The translations under genes and the position numbers were made by a program. From JANOGU01 sp964499865 (GTDB lineage Bacteria; Pseudomonadota; Alphaproteobacteria; Rhodobacterales; Rhodobacteraceae), in contig CAZCPY010000058.1 in NCBI GenBank assembly GCA_964499865.1, positions 1 to 18,624 on the forward strand: 18,624 bases of DNA. Direction: 5' to 3'. The stretch's first letter is position 1. Every line of letters starts with the position of its first letter. This document shows, piece by piece, positions 1 to 6,711 of this stretch. The notes below the pieces were generated by a model, which made no database searches, had not been told where the DNA came from, and saw nothing but the letters and a program-made list of their open reading frames with translations.

Positions 1-53
1 CCGGGGTCCCCTTTGGACGCCGATCGGGCGTCCCGTTTCGATGCTGTTTGACA
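1..53. mobile_element. Terminal fragment of an insertion sequence, IS21-like (inferred)
   Basis: Homology to the serine recombinase stops abruptly just after this segment. Read on the minus strand from position 53 it begins TGTCAAAC and continues with short GC-rich subrepeats (GGGACGCC, then GGCGTCCAAAGGGGACCCC). This is the style of IS21-family ends, which start with TG and carry several subterminal repeats. A 7-bp inverted repeat, ggacgcc/ggcgtcc, lies at 15-21 and 27-33. No transposase gene is visible because the window starts here. The TTGACA at 48-53 would also serve as an outward-facing -35 hexamer. The family assignment is from memory of such ends, not from a search. Confidence 0.45.
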
Positions 54-1534
54 CTTTGGCCGACTTCGCCAAGCTGGTGGAGCGGCTCGACAAGGCGGGC
101 GCCTCCTTCGTGTCGGTGACCCAGTCGTTCAATACCTCGACGTCGATGAGGCGCCTGACGCTCAACGTGCTTCTGTCCTTCGCCCAGTTCGAGCGCGAGG
201 TCACGGCGGAGCGCATCCGGGACAAGATCGCCTCGTCCAAGATGAAGGGCCTGTGGATGGGGGGCACGATCCCGATCGGCTACGATCGCCATCCCGATCC
301 GCAGCGGAGAAAACTTGTGCTGAACGAAGTTGAGGCACGGACCGTGGCGCAGCTCTTCGATCTCTATGATCGCCTGGGCAGCATCGGCCTTGTCGAGTCC
401 GAGGCGGCACACCTGGGCCTGAGGTCGAAGCGCCATGAGACCCGCTCGGGCCGTCGGGCGGGTGGCGGCCTCTTCACGAAGGGGCAGCTTCACTACCTCC
501 TGACCAACCCGACCTACATCGGCATGGTGCGCCACAAGGATCGCACCTGCCCCGGCCAGCATCCTGCGATCGTCTCGCGGGATGTCTGGGACCGTGTCCA
601 GACGAAGCTGCTCGCAGCCAAAGCCCGACCTCGCAGTGGAATGTCCGGAGCCGGCGCTGTCGTGGCCCATGGAATTCAACCTCAAGCCCAAACGCCTTCC
701 TCGGGGCATTCCCTGGGGACAGCCTCTCACCGCACGGAAGGACTATCCGCCCCTCTCCTTGGAAAGCTGTTCGACGAGACCGGCGACGGTCTGACGCCGA
801 CCCGTACCTCCACACAGGGGCGCAGCTACCGGTACTACGTCTCGAACCGGCTGATCGCAGGCGGCAGGGACCCCAGTGGCTGGCGACTGCCTGCCGTCCA
901 GCTCGAGCAGGAGATCGCACGTCAGGTTGCGCTGCATCTGCGGACCGCAGCGGAGCGGCACCGCATCCAGCGTGAGGTGAACGCGCGTACGGCAGAGCAG
1001 ATCAGCAGCCGCGCCCTGGCTTTGGCTGCGACCGTTTCACGCGACCATCTGACACGTCTGCCTGACCTCGTGCGGCGCGGCGACATCGCGTTCGGCAGGC
1101 TTCACCTGAATCTCGACGCTGCGGCACTTGCGCGGAAGCTCCTCGTCGATCCCGAGACGCTCGATCTTGACCTCCTGCGGCTGTCATTCGGCTTCTCGCT
1201 CCGCCGCCGGGGCATCGAGACCAAGCTGGTCGTCGGCGAGCGCGAGCCGGAACCCGACCGCGCCCTACTGCGAGCCCTTGCCGACGCGCATGCGGAGATG
1301 TCCCGCCGACGTTCGGGGCAAGCGCCTTCCGACGATGGCACGACCGCGCGCCCTTCGGGCAGTCGCATGCGACGGCGCAGCTACCTCGCCTTTCTGTCCC
1401 CGCGCATCCAGCAGGCGATCATCGCGGGACGGGTTCCCGAAGGCTTCGGCCTGGAGAAGCTGCTGCGCATCGACTTGCCGCTCGACTGGCGCGAGCAGGA
1501 AACGAGCCTGGGCTTCGATACCCTGATCCGCTGA
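41..1534 (+). pseudogene. Large serine recombinase (resolvase/invertase superfamily), N-terminally truncated
   Basis: The reading frame encodes most of a large serine recombinase, an enzyme that cuts and rejoins DNA at specific sites. It begins abruptly at the LADFAKLVE segment, followed by SFVSVTQSFNTSTSM, LSFAQFEREVTAERIRDK and GGTIPIGYD, which are the end of the resolvase domain and its E helix. Next come the recombinase domain (TNPTYIGMVRHK, about residues 155-190), a degenerate zinc-ribbon region (GKLFDETGDGLTPT, RYYVSNRLI) without cysteines, and a C-terminal tail (LAFLSPRIQQAIIAGR, LPLDWREQ). About 80-100 N-terminal residues with the catalytic serine and the YKVDRLTRS-like segment are missing. 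Upstream codons 2-40 stay open but encode unrelated residues, so the ATG at 41 lies in foreign sequence. The gene therefore looks inactive. Its C-terminal part may also carry compensating frameshifts (see findings). Confidence 0.8.
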
Positions 1535-1587
1535 AGGCCTTCCCTGTTTGGTTGAATTTTCTACCCTGTTACGGCGAATGACGTTCC

Positions 1588-1605
1588 CTGTTCTGCGAAG
1601 AACAG
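1588..1605. other. Hairpin CTGTTCT-GCGA-AGAACAG
   Basis: This is a perfect 7-bp stem with a GCGA tetraloop, 54 bp after the recombinase stop codon. Its left arm shares CTGTT with the TWCCCTGTT repeat starting at 1584. No T-run follows on either strand, so it is a poor intrinsic terminator. A protein-binding or structural role linked to the array is as likely. Confidence 0.5.
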
Positions 1606-1662
1606 GCAATCGACAGTTAAGTCACTGAGGGCGCTAATCTTTACCGACCGATTCAGGCCAGT

Positions 1663-1676
1663 TCTGGCGCGCCAGA
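1663..1676. repeat. 14-bp perfect palindrome TCTGGCGCGCCAGA
   Basis: The sequence equals its own reverse complement over 14 bp and lies between the 22-bp-spaced and the 11-bp-spaced copies of the heptamer array. Two-fold symmetry is typical of a dimer-binding or recombinase crossover site. No second copy is seen in the window. Confidence 0.5.
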
Positions 1677-1883
1677 GCCTGAAGAATTCATGATTTCCCT
1701 GATCTTTCCCTGATACCAGGGAAACCCGGCTGGGCATCGCCGTGCTCGCGAGAGTAGGCTCACCCCGTTGAACGACGCGCAGAGGGAGGACGGGTCTCGC
1801 GCAGTCCGCGCACCCCGCAAGGGCCCGTGGCGTCGGGGAAATCCTGCTAGAAAGGCGGATGGGCTGGCAGAGACGGGGGTGGG

Positions 1884-1960
1884 TGGCGGACCCGGAGCGA
1901 TTCGAACGCCCGACCCTCAGATTCGTAGTCTGATGCTCTATCCAGCTGAGCTACGGGTCC
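1884..1960 (-). tRNA. tRNA-Arg (anticodon ACG)
   Basis: The minus strand folds into a full cloverleaf. The acceptor stem is GGACCCG/CGGGTCC, the D arm TAGCTCAGCTGGATAGAGC, the anticodon stem TCAGA/TCTGA with loop CTACGAA (anticodon ACG, read from 1926 to 1924), and the T arm GGGCG-TTCGAAT-CGCTC with one G-U pair. The discriminator is G and the CCA end is encoded at 1884-1886. A34 would be deaminated to inosine by TadA so that the tRNA reads CGU, CGC and CGA. It lies downstream of the histidine kinase on the same strand but has its own promoter. Confidence 0.97.
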
Positions 1961-1972
1961 GCAATGGGGCGC

Positions 1973-2001
1973 CGTTTATCCCCGCTGCGGGCGCTTGGCA
2001 A
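1973..2001 (-). promoter_or_regulatory. Promoter of tRNA-Arg
   Basis: On the minus strand a -35 box TTGCCA (1996-2001) and a -10 box TAAACG (1973-1978) are separated by exactly 17 bp. Transcription would start about 5 bp before the mature tRNA 5' end at 1960. A very short leader of this kind is usual for tRNA genes. The promoter fits between the histidine kinase stop codon and the tRNA. Confidence 0.6.
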
Positions 2002-2008
2002 GGGCCCC

Positions 2009-3418
2009 TCAGGCGGCGGACGGATCGCCGGTCACGGTGGCCTTGGGCAGGCGGATCATGAATTCGGTCCCGGTCTCGTCGCTGCGCAGCAGGTCCAGCC
2101 GCCCGCCGTGGCCGCGCACCAGTTCGGCCGCGATGGCCAGCCCCAGCCCGGTGCCGCCCTTGCGCGCGCCGCCCTGGAAGGCGGTGAACAGGTGCTCGCG
2201 CGCACGGGGCGGAAGGCCGGGGCCGGTGTCGCCCACGCGGATCCACCAGTCGGCCTCGTCCTCGCCGCCGCCGATCTCGATGGTGCCGCCGCCGCCCTGC
2301 GCCTCGATCGCCTGGCGGGCGTTGCGGATCAGGTTCGCCAGCACGCGGTGCAGCTGTTCCTGGTCGGCGCGGATCATCAGGCCCGGCGGCACGTCGATCA
2401 GCAGCGCCACCCCGCCCTCCAGCGCCTCGCCCGCCGCCGCATCCTCGACCAGGCTGCGCAGCGCAAAGCGGGTCAGCCGGGGGGGGGGCTCTTCGGCCTT
2501 GCCGAAGGCCAGCGTCGCCTCGGTCAGGTGCACCGCCCGCTGGATCGAGCCTACCAGCCGCGGCGCCGCCTTGGCCACCACCGGATCGGCCGACCCGCCC
2601 ATGCGGTCGGCGAACAGCTGCGCCGAGGTCAGGATGTTGCGCAGGTCGTGGCTGATCTTGGCCACCGCCCCGCCCAGCTGCGCGAGCCTTTCCTTCTGCC
2701 GCAGCGCGCCGGTCAGCTGCATCTGCATCGCCGCCAGCGCCTCTTCCGCCGCACGCAGTTCGGTCACCCGGGCGGTGGGGGCGATCACCCGGCGGGCATC
2801 CTCGGGCGCCTCGGCATAGGCCGCCATGGCGCGCGAGACCCGCGCGATGGGGCCGACCAGCAGGCGTTGGACGGCAAAGAACAGCATCGCCGCCGTCACC
2901 GCCGAGATCAGCGCCGACAGGATCAGGATGCGGATGCCGTAGTCGATCATCGCCGTGCGCAGCGGGGCCGCGCGCATCGTCACCTCGATCAGCAGCCCCG
3001 CCTCGCGCACGGGTGACCCGATGACGCGGATCACCCGGTCGCGGGGGTCGGCCAACTGCACCATGGCGTCGCGGATCAGGCCCAGGGGACCTTCGGCGCG
3101 CAGGTCGTAGGTGGCGTCGATGGGTTCGGGCAGGGGCGAGGACAGGGCAAGCTGGCGCAGCTCGTCGCGCCTGAGCACGACGTTGAAGACCTCGGCATTG
3201 GCCAGAAGCTCGGCCTGCAGAGGGTCGGTCAGCGGTTCCTCGGAAGCCAGCACCGCCAAGGAGGCGATCTGCGCCTTTTCCAGGCGCAGTTGCAGGTAGT
3301 CGGCACGGAAACGCGCGATCGAGGGCACGAAGATCAGCACTTCGGCGATCATCACGAAGATGACCGTCAGGATCAGGAACCGACCCGTCAGCGTGTTGAG
3401 GAACCGCCTGCCCGCCAC
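2009..3418 (-). CDS. Membrane-bound sensor histidine kinase (orphan)
   Basis: This 469-residue kinase would autophosphorylate on histidine in response to an unknown signal. TM helix 1 covers about residues 12-33. A periplasmic region of about 125 residues follows, then TM helix 2 (about 162-186) and a HAMP-like linker. The dimerisation helix carries KISHDLRN with phospho-acceptor H257. The ATPase domain shows an N box (NLIRNARQAI, 362-371), G1 (DTGPGLP, 397-403), an F box (LFTAF) and G2 (GGTGLGLAI, 421-429). All key residues are present, so it should be active. The start is GTG with AGGG 4 nt upstream, 27 bp after the oxidoreductase stop codon, so it is the last gene of a three-gene operon. 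No response regulator lies nearby. The stimulus is unknown; the operon context suggests redox or envelope state. Codons 310-314 contain a run of ten C residues. Confidence 0.93.
   Translation of the reverse strand: MAGRRFLNTLTGRFLILTVIFVMIAEVLIFVPSIARFRADYLQLRLEKAQIASLAVLASEEPLTDPLQAELLANAEVFNVVLRRDELRQLALSSPLPEPIDATYDLRAEGPLGLIRDAMVQLADPRDRVIRVIGSPVREAGLLIEVTMRAAPLRTAMIDYGIRILILSALISAVTAAMLFFAVQRLLVGPIARVSRAMAAYAEAPEDARRVIAPTARVTELRAAEEALAAMQMQLTGALRQKERLAQLGGAVAKISHDLRNILTSAQLFADRMGGSADPVVAKAAPRLVGSIQRAVHLTEATLAFGKAEEPPPRLTRFALRSLVEDAAAGEALEGGVALLIDVPPGLMIRADQEQLHRVLANLIRNARQAIEAQGGGGTIEIGGGEDEADWWIRVGDTGPGLPPRAREHLFTAFQGGARKGGTGLGLAIAAELVRGHGGRLDLLRSDETGTEFMIRLPKATVTGDPSAA
2479..2488 (-). 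repeat. C10 homopolymer inside the histidine kinase gene
   Basis: Ten G on the plus strand are ten C on the coding strand, encoding the end of GAG-CCC-CCC-CCC-CGG (Glu-Pro-Pro-Pro-Arg). It lies between the dimerisation helices and the ATPase domain. A run of this length is prone to slippage. Loss or gain of one base would remove the ATPase domain from the protein. Confidence 0.85.
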
Positions 3419-3445
3419 GACGCCCTGCCCAGGGGCGGCGGCGTG

Positions 3446-4861
3446 TCAGGGCAGCAATCGCTGCACGAGCCGCACCGCCCGTTTCACCCAAGGGTTAGCA
3501 AAGAGACGCGGCGAGAAATAGGCCCCTGCGGCGCGCTTTGCGGCCTCGGTGCGCGTCGGATAGGGCAGGACGGTTCCCGCCACCGCCGACAGCTTGAGCC
3601 CCGCCGACAGCGCCATCGCCCAGGGCGCGATCTCCTCGCCCGCCCCCTCGCCCACGACCGTCACCCCCACCGGGCGGCCGCGGTGCGCCATCAGCTTGAC
3701 GAAACCCGATGTCTGGCCGGTTGCCTGAGCGCGGTCGTTGGCTTCGAATTGCACTTTCACAACCTCCAGCGCCGCGCCATGGGCAGCGCGGGCCTCGGCC
3801 TCGGTCAGCCCGACATGGGCGATTTCGGGATCGGTATAGGTCGCGCGGGGGATGTGGCCGGTCTGCGCACGGGCGGGCAGGCCGAACAGCGCCTGCCGGA
3901 TCACGAGGCCTGCGTGATAGCCCGCCAGATGCGTGAACTGCCCCCCGCCCGCCGCATCGCCCACGGCAAGGACGCGGCGGTTGGTCACCGACCGCAGGCG
4001 GGCGTCGACCTTCACGCCCTTGGCGTCGAAGGCCACGCCGCCCCGGTCCAGCCCCATGTCGCCCAGAACCACCCGGCGGCCGACGGCAACCAGCAGGTGC
4101 GACCCCTCGACCCGCCGCCCGCCCGCCAGCACCAGCGCCACGCCTGCGCCGGCCGCCTCGGCCCTTTCGGCCGCGGCGCCCTCGATGATCTCGACCCCCT
4201 CGTCCCGCAACGCGGCAAGCACCACGTCTGCGGCCTCGGGGTCCTCTCGACCCAGCGCCCGGGCGGCCTCGACCACCGTGACACGGCACCCCAGCCGCCG
4301 GTGCGCCTGCGCCATCTCCAGCCCGATGGGCCCGCCGCCCAGCACCAGCAGGTGCGCGGGCGCCTGCCGCAGCGCGAAGATCGTCTCGTTCGTCAGGTAG
4401 GGCACCGCGTCCAGCCCCGGCACCGGCGGCACGAAGGGGCGGGACCCGGTGGCGATGACGATGCGGCGGGCGCGGATCGTCTCGCCCCCCGCCTCGACCG
4501 TATCGGGGCCCGCCATCCGGCCCCAGGCGCGGATGACGCGGACGCCCAGGCCCTCGAACCGTTCCTGGCTGTCATGGGGCGCGATGGCCGCGATCACGCG
4601 GGCAACATGGTCCTTGACGGCGGCGAAGTCGACCACGGCCGGCGCGGGCGCGATCCCCAACGCGGCGCCCTGGCTGCGGGAATGCGCCACGCGGGCGGCG
4701 GCGAGCAGCGCCTTGGACGGCACGCAGCCGGCGTTCAGGCAGTCGCCCCCCATCTCGCCCGCCTCGACGAGGACGACGCTTGCGCCCATCTGCGCCGCCC
4801 CCGCGGCCACCGACAGACCGCCCGACCCCGCCCCGATGATGCACAGGTCGGCCCGGATCAT
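3446..4861 (-). CDS. Flavoprotein disulfide oxidoreductase, mercuric reductase / dihydrolipoamide dehydrogenase-like
   Basis: This is a 471-residue class I pyridine nucleotide-disulfide oxidoreductase. It shows an N-terminal FAD site (GAGSGG, residues 10-15), the redox disulfide GGDCLNAGCVPSK (C41, C46), an NAD(P) site (GGGPIG, 175-180), a second FAD motif (LAVGDAAGG, about 298-306) and a C-terminal dimerisation domain. The usual active-site His-Pro-Thr...Glu of lipoamide dehydrogenase reads Tyr-Pro-Thr-Arg-Thr-Glu (434-439), so it is unlikely to be the E3 of a dehydrogenase complex. It lacks the N-terminal metal-binding domain and C-terminal Cys-Cys of typical MerA. The start ATG at 4861 overlaps the upstream gene's stop in ATGA, and earlier in-frame starts lie inside that gene. 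Proteins with a VTT domain joined to this oxidoreductase type are known in other bacteria, which supports a shared function. The substrate is unknown. Confidence 0.9.
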   Translation of the reverse strand: MIRADLCIIGAGSGGLSVAAGAAQMGASVVLVEAGEMGGDCLNAGCVPSKALLAAARVAHSRSQGAALGIAPAPAVVDFAAVKDHVARVIAAIAPHDSQERFEGLGVRVIRAWGRMAGPDTVEAGGETIRARRIVIATGSRPFVPPVPGLDAVPYLTNETIFALRQAPAHLLVLGGGPIGLEMAQAHRRLGCRVTVVEAARALGREDPEAADVVLAALRDEGVEIIEGAAAERAEAAGAGVALVLAGGRRVEGSHLLVAVGRRVVLGDMGLDRGGVAFDAKGVKVDARLRSVTNRRVLAVGDAAGGGQFTHLAGYHAGLVIRQALFGLPARAQTGHIPRATYTDPEIAHVGLTEAEARAAHGAALEVVKVQFEANDRAQATGQTSGFVKLMAHRGRPVGVTVVGEGAGEEIAPWAMALSAGLKLSAVAGTVLPYPTRTEAAKRAAGAYFSPRLFANPWVKRAVRLVQRLLP

Positions 4862-5586
4862 TTGCGGAGCCCCCGCAGCACCAGCGGCAGGGCCGCGAGC
4901 AGGCAAAGCCCGACCAGCGGCCACAGGATCCGCGGGTCGGTCAGGATCGACAGGTCCGGCGTTTCACCGCGGGCGAAGACGTCGGACAGCCCTGCACCCA
5001 CCGAGGTGAAGACCAGCGCGCCGGGCAGGATGCCGAGGAAGGTCGTCACCGCGAAGGGCAGAAGGCGGATGCCCAGGAAGGCGGGGATCAGGTTGGCCAG
5101 GAAGAACGGCACCGCGGGCACCAGGCGCATCAGGAACAGCACCGGCCACTGGTTGCGCTTCAGCCCCTCCTGCAGCGCCGCAGCACGCCCGCCGCCCGCC
5201 GACAGGCGCGCGGCGATGCCCTGGCCGAACCCCATCCGGGCCGCGACGAAGACCAGCACCGCCCCGGCCGTGGCGCCGGTGACGTTGTACAGCACGCCCG
5301 GAAAGGTCGCGAAGAGGAACCCGCCCGCCAGCGTCGCCACCGTCGCCCCCGGCAGCGACAGCGCCACGATCGCCGCATAGGCCGCGATGAAGACCAGCGG
5401 CGCGGCAAGCGGCCAGGCGTCGCGCAGCGCCACCAGCGCCTCGCGGTGGCGGGCGAGCGCCTCGAAGGACAGGTAGTCGCGCAGCAGCACGAAGCCCGCA
5501 AGGGCGACGGCCAGGATCGCCAGAAACGGCAGCCTCGCCCGCCATCCGGCGCGCGCATGAAGGTCGGGGTCGGTCATCGTGGCCAT
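4858..5586 (-). CDS. TVP38/TMEM64 (VTT, SNARE-associated/DedA superfamily) membrane protein
   Basis: This integral inner-membrane protein has 242 residues from the preferred start. It has an N-terminal TM helix (PFLAILAVALAGFVLL) and the VTT core: ALSLPGATVATLAGGFLF, YNVTGATAGAVLVFVAARMGFG, then RLVPAVPFFLANLIPAFLGI and FLGILPGALVFTSVGAG, ending in a last TM helix and a basic tail (LRGLRK). Family members are thought to act as lipid scramblases or ion-coupled transporters, and no substrate can be read here. The ATG at 5586 is chosen because GGAGAG precedes it at good spacing; another ATG at 5610 has no such site. It is the first gene of the operon with the oxidoreductase (ATGA overlap) and the histidine kinase. 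The gap to rpmH is a divergent intergenic region. Confidence 0.9.
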   Translation of the reverse strand: MATMTDPDLHARAGWRARLPFLAILAVALAGFVLLRDYLSFEALARHREALVALRDAWPLAAPLVFIAAYAAIVALSLPGATVATLAGGFLFATFPGVLYNVTGATAGAVLVFVAARMGFGQGIAARLSAGGGRAAALQEGLKRNQWPVLFLMRLVPAVPFFLANLIPAFLGIRLLPFAVTTFLGILPGALVFTSVGAGLSDVFARGETPDLSILTDPRILWPLVGLCLLAALPLVLRGLRK

Positions 5587-5738
5587 CACTCTCTCCGCAT
5601 TTCTCTGCAAAGGCTACGGAAACCGCGGGGCAGGGGTTACCCGCCCTCACGCGGGGTTGAGAATGCGGGGCCGGATGTTTCAGGCCCCCGCGTACATCGG
5701 GCGGGGCGCTTCGGGCGGGGTGCCTTGATCGCCGTGCG

Positions 5739-5767
5739 TTGACTTGCGCGGAACTTGCGCTTATCCG
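5739..5767 (+). promoter_or_regulatory. Promoter of the rpmH-rnpA-yidD-yidC operon
   Basis: A -35 box TTGACT (5739-5744) and a -10 box TATCCG (5762-5767) are 17 bp apart. The predicted start near 5774 leaves a leader of about 65 nt before rpmH. The rest of the 252-bp divergent gap (5587-5838) holds no clear promoter for the minus-strand operon and no other element I recognise. Confidence 0.6.
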
Positions 5768-5838
5768 GCGGCCTTCGCATGAGGCTGCGCTCGAATCCCG
5801 GCTCCGGGCGCGCGCGGCGTTGGAAGTGGAGAGCGGCG

Positions 5839-5973
5839 ATGAAGCGCACGTATCAACCCTCGGCCCTGGTCCGCAAGCGGCGCCACGGCTTTCGCGCGCG
5901 CATGGCGACCAAGGGCGGCCGCCTGGTGCTGAACGCCCGCCGCGCCCGCGGCCGCAAGAAGCTGTCGGCCTAG
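5839..5973 (+). CDS. rpmH: 50S ribosomal protein L34
   Basis: The gene encodes 44 residues, the usual length of L34. It starts MKRTYQPS, continues with VRKRRHGFRARM and ends in the basic tail RRARGRKKLSA, which together identify the family. L34 is a small 23S rRNA-binding protein of the large subunit. The ATG at 5839 is chosen over upstream in-frame ATGs because the protein then matches the family exactly and GGAGAG lies just upstream. It is the first gene of the operon; rnpA follows 20 bp later, the near-universal bacterial order. Confidence 0.98.
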   Translation: MKRTYQPSALVRKRRHGFRARMATKGGRLVLNARRARGRKKLSA

Positions 5974-5993
5974 GGCGCGGGGGCCGCGGCCCC

Positions 5994-6380
5994 ATGTCCG
6001 AAGACCTGCACGTCCCGCCGCCGGAGGCCCGCGCCCCGGCGGCGTTTCTGCGTCTGCGCAAGCGGGCCGATTTCCTCAAGGCCGCCTCCGCCCGCCGCCA
6101 GTCGGCGCCGGCGTTCCTTTTGCAGGGCCGCGACCGTGGCGACGATTCGCCGCCGCGTGTGGGATTCACCTGTTCGCGCAAGGTCGGCAACGCCGTCGCG
6201 CGCAACCGCGCCAGGCGGCGCCTGCGTGCACTCGCCCGGCTGACGCTGGCGCCGCTGGCGCGTCCGGGCTGGGACTATGTGCTGGTCGGCCGGGCCGAGG
6301 CCACCGCCGCCCGCGACTTCGCCCTGCTGCAGCAGGACCTGACCACCGCCGCCCGGCGCCTGCACGGTGGCCCGGCGTGA
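5994..6380 (+). CDS. rnpA: Ribonuclease P protein component
   Basis: This 128-residue basic protein is the protein subunit of RNase P, which trims the 5' leader of precursor tRNAs together with the catalytic RNA. The sequence shows LRLRKRADFLKA near the N-terminus (the RLKKRxDF-type motif), RVGFTCSRKVGNAVARNR and the signature RNRARRRLR (residues 70-78). WDYVLVGR follows in the C-terminal half. The start at 5994 gives about 18 residues before the conserved core, as is common in alphaproteobacteria. It ends by overlapping yidD in GTGA, so the two are probably translated together. Confidence 0.96.
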   Translation: MSEDLHVPPPEARAPAAFLRLRKRADFLKAASARRQSAPAFLLQGRDRGDDSPPRVGFTCSRKVGNAVARNRARRRLRALARLTLAPLARPGWDYVLVGRAEATAARDFALLQQDLTTAARRLHGGPA

Positions 6381-6649
6381 CCCCGCTGGCCTGGGTGCTG
6401 GCGCAGCCGGTGCGGGCCTACCGGCTGGTGCTCAGCCCCTGGGTCGGTCACGGCTGCCGGTTCCAGCCGACGTGCTCGGCCTATGCGCTGGAGGCGCTGG
6501 ACCGGCACGGGGGCCTCAGGGGCGGCTGGCTGACCGCCCGCCGCATCTGCCGCTGCCATCCCTGGGGCGGGCAGGGCTACGACCCCGTGCCCGGCGCCGA
6601 CCCCCGCCACGATGCCGCGCAGGGCGGCCGCGGCGGGGATTCCGCTTGA
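6377..6649 (+). CDS. yidD: Membrane protein insertion efficiency factor YidD
   Basis: This 90-residue protein begins with an amphipathic helix (PLAWVLAQPVRAYRLVLSPW). It carries the family signature CRFQPTCSAYALEAL with C27 and C33, and later CRCHPWGGQGYDPVP (C58, C60). YidD lies at the inner face of the membrane and helps YidC insert proteins. Translation starts at a GTG that overlaps the rnpA stop codon. The C-terminal tail after VPG is Gly- and Asp-rich and looks unstructured. yidC follows 62 bp downstream. Confidence 0.95.
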   Translation: MTPLAWVLAQPVRAYRLVLSPWVGHGCRFQPTCSAYALEALDRHGGLRGGWLTARRICRCHPWGGQGYDPVPGADPRHDAAQGGRGGDSA

Positions 6650-6711
6650 CCTTTCCCCCCCTCTGGCGTTGAAGCGCCGCCGGGCCGCGGGCAGCCTTGA
6701 GGCGGGGTTTC

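Larger units (their letters stand above)
1519..1724 (+). repeat. Phased array of TWCCCTG heptamers
   Basis: Six direct copies of T(T/A)CCCTG start at 1519, 1540, 1562, 1584, 1695 and 1706. One inverted copy (CAGGGAAA) lies at 1717-1724. Start-to-start distances are 21, 22, 22, 111 and 11 bp, close to whole helical turns, so the copies fall on one face of the DNA. The last direct copy and the inverted copy form a hairpin, TTTCCCTG / CAGGGAAA, with loop ATAC. The array begins in the last codons of the recombinase gene and fills the non-coding DNA after it. It may bind the recombinase or another element-encoded protein. Confidence 0.7.
1535..1883. other. Non-coding stretch between recombinase remnant and tRNA-Arg
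   Basis: This roughly 350 bp stretch is visibly richer in A+T than its surroundings up to about 1725, then returns to the high G+C of the chromosome. It holds the TWCCCTG array, a hairpin at 1588-1605 and a 14-bp palindrome at 1663-1676. No open frame in it has a convincing start site or protein-like composition. I found no second copy of the tRNA 3' end that would mark an attachment site. From about 1725 to 1883 I see nothing recognisable. Confidence 0.7.

Noticed and set aside
1768..2061. Open frame crossing the tRNA on the plus strand, containing GAIRTPDPQIRSLMLYPAELR
   Set aside because: This peptide is the well-known false translation of the antisense of a tRNA gene. It has no ribosome-binding site and covers tRNA-Arg.
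3290..5380. 696-codon plus-strand open frame opposite the kinase, oxidoreductase and VTT genes
   Set aside because: It spans three convincing minus-strand genes and their junctions, has low-complexity composition and no family motifs.
6646..6674. TTGACC and TTGAAG 17 bp apart before yidC, as an internal promoter
   Set aside because: The -10 match is poor and the operon is otherwise closely packed. It could be a weak internal promoter but the sequence does not support more.
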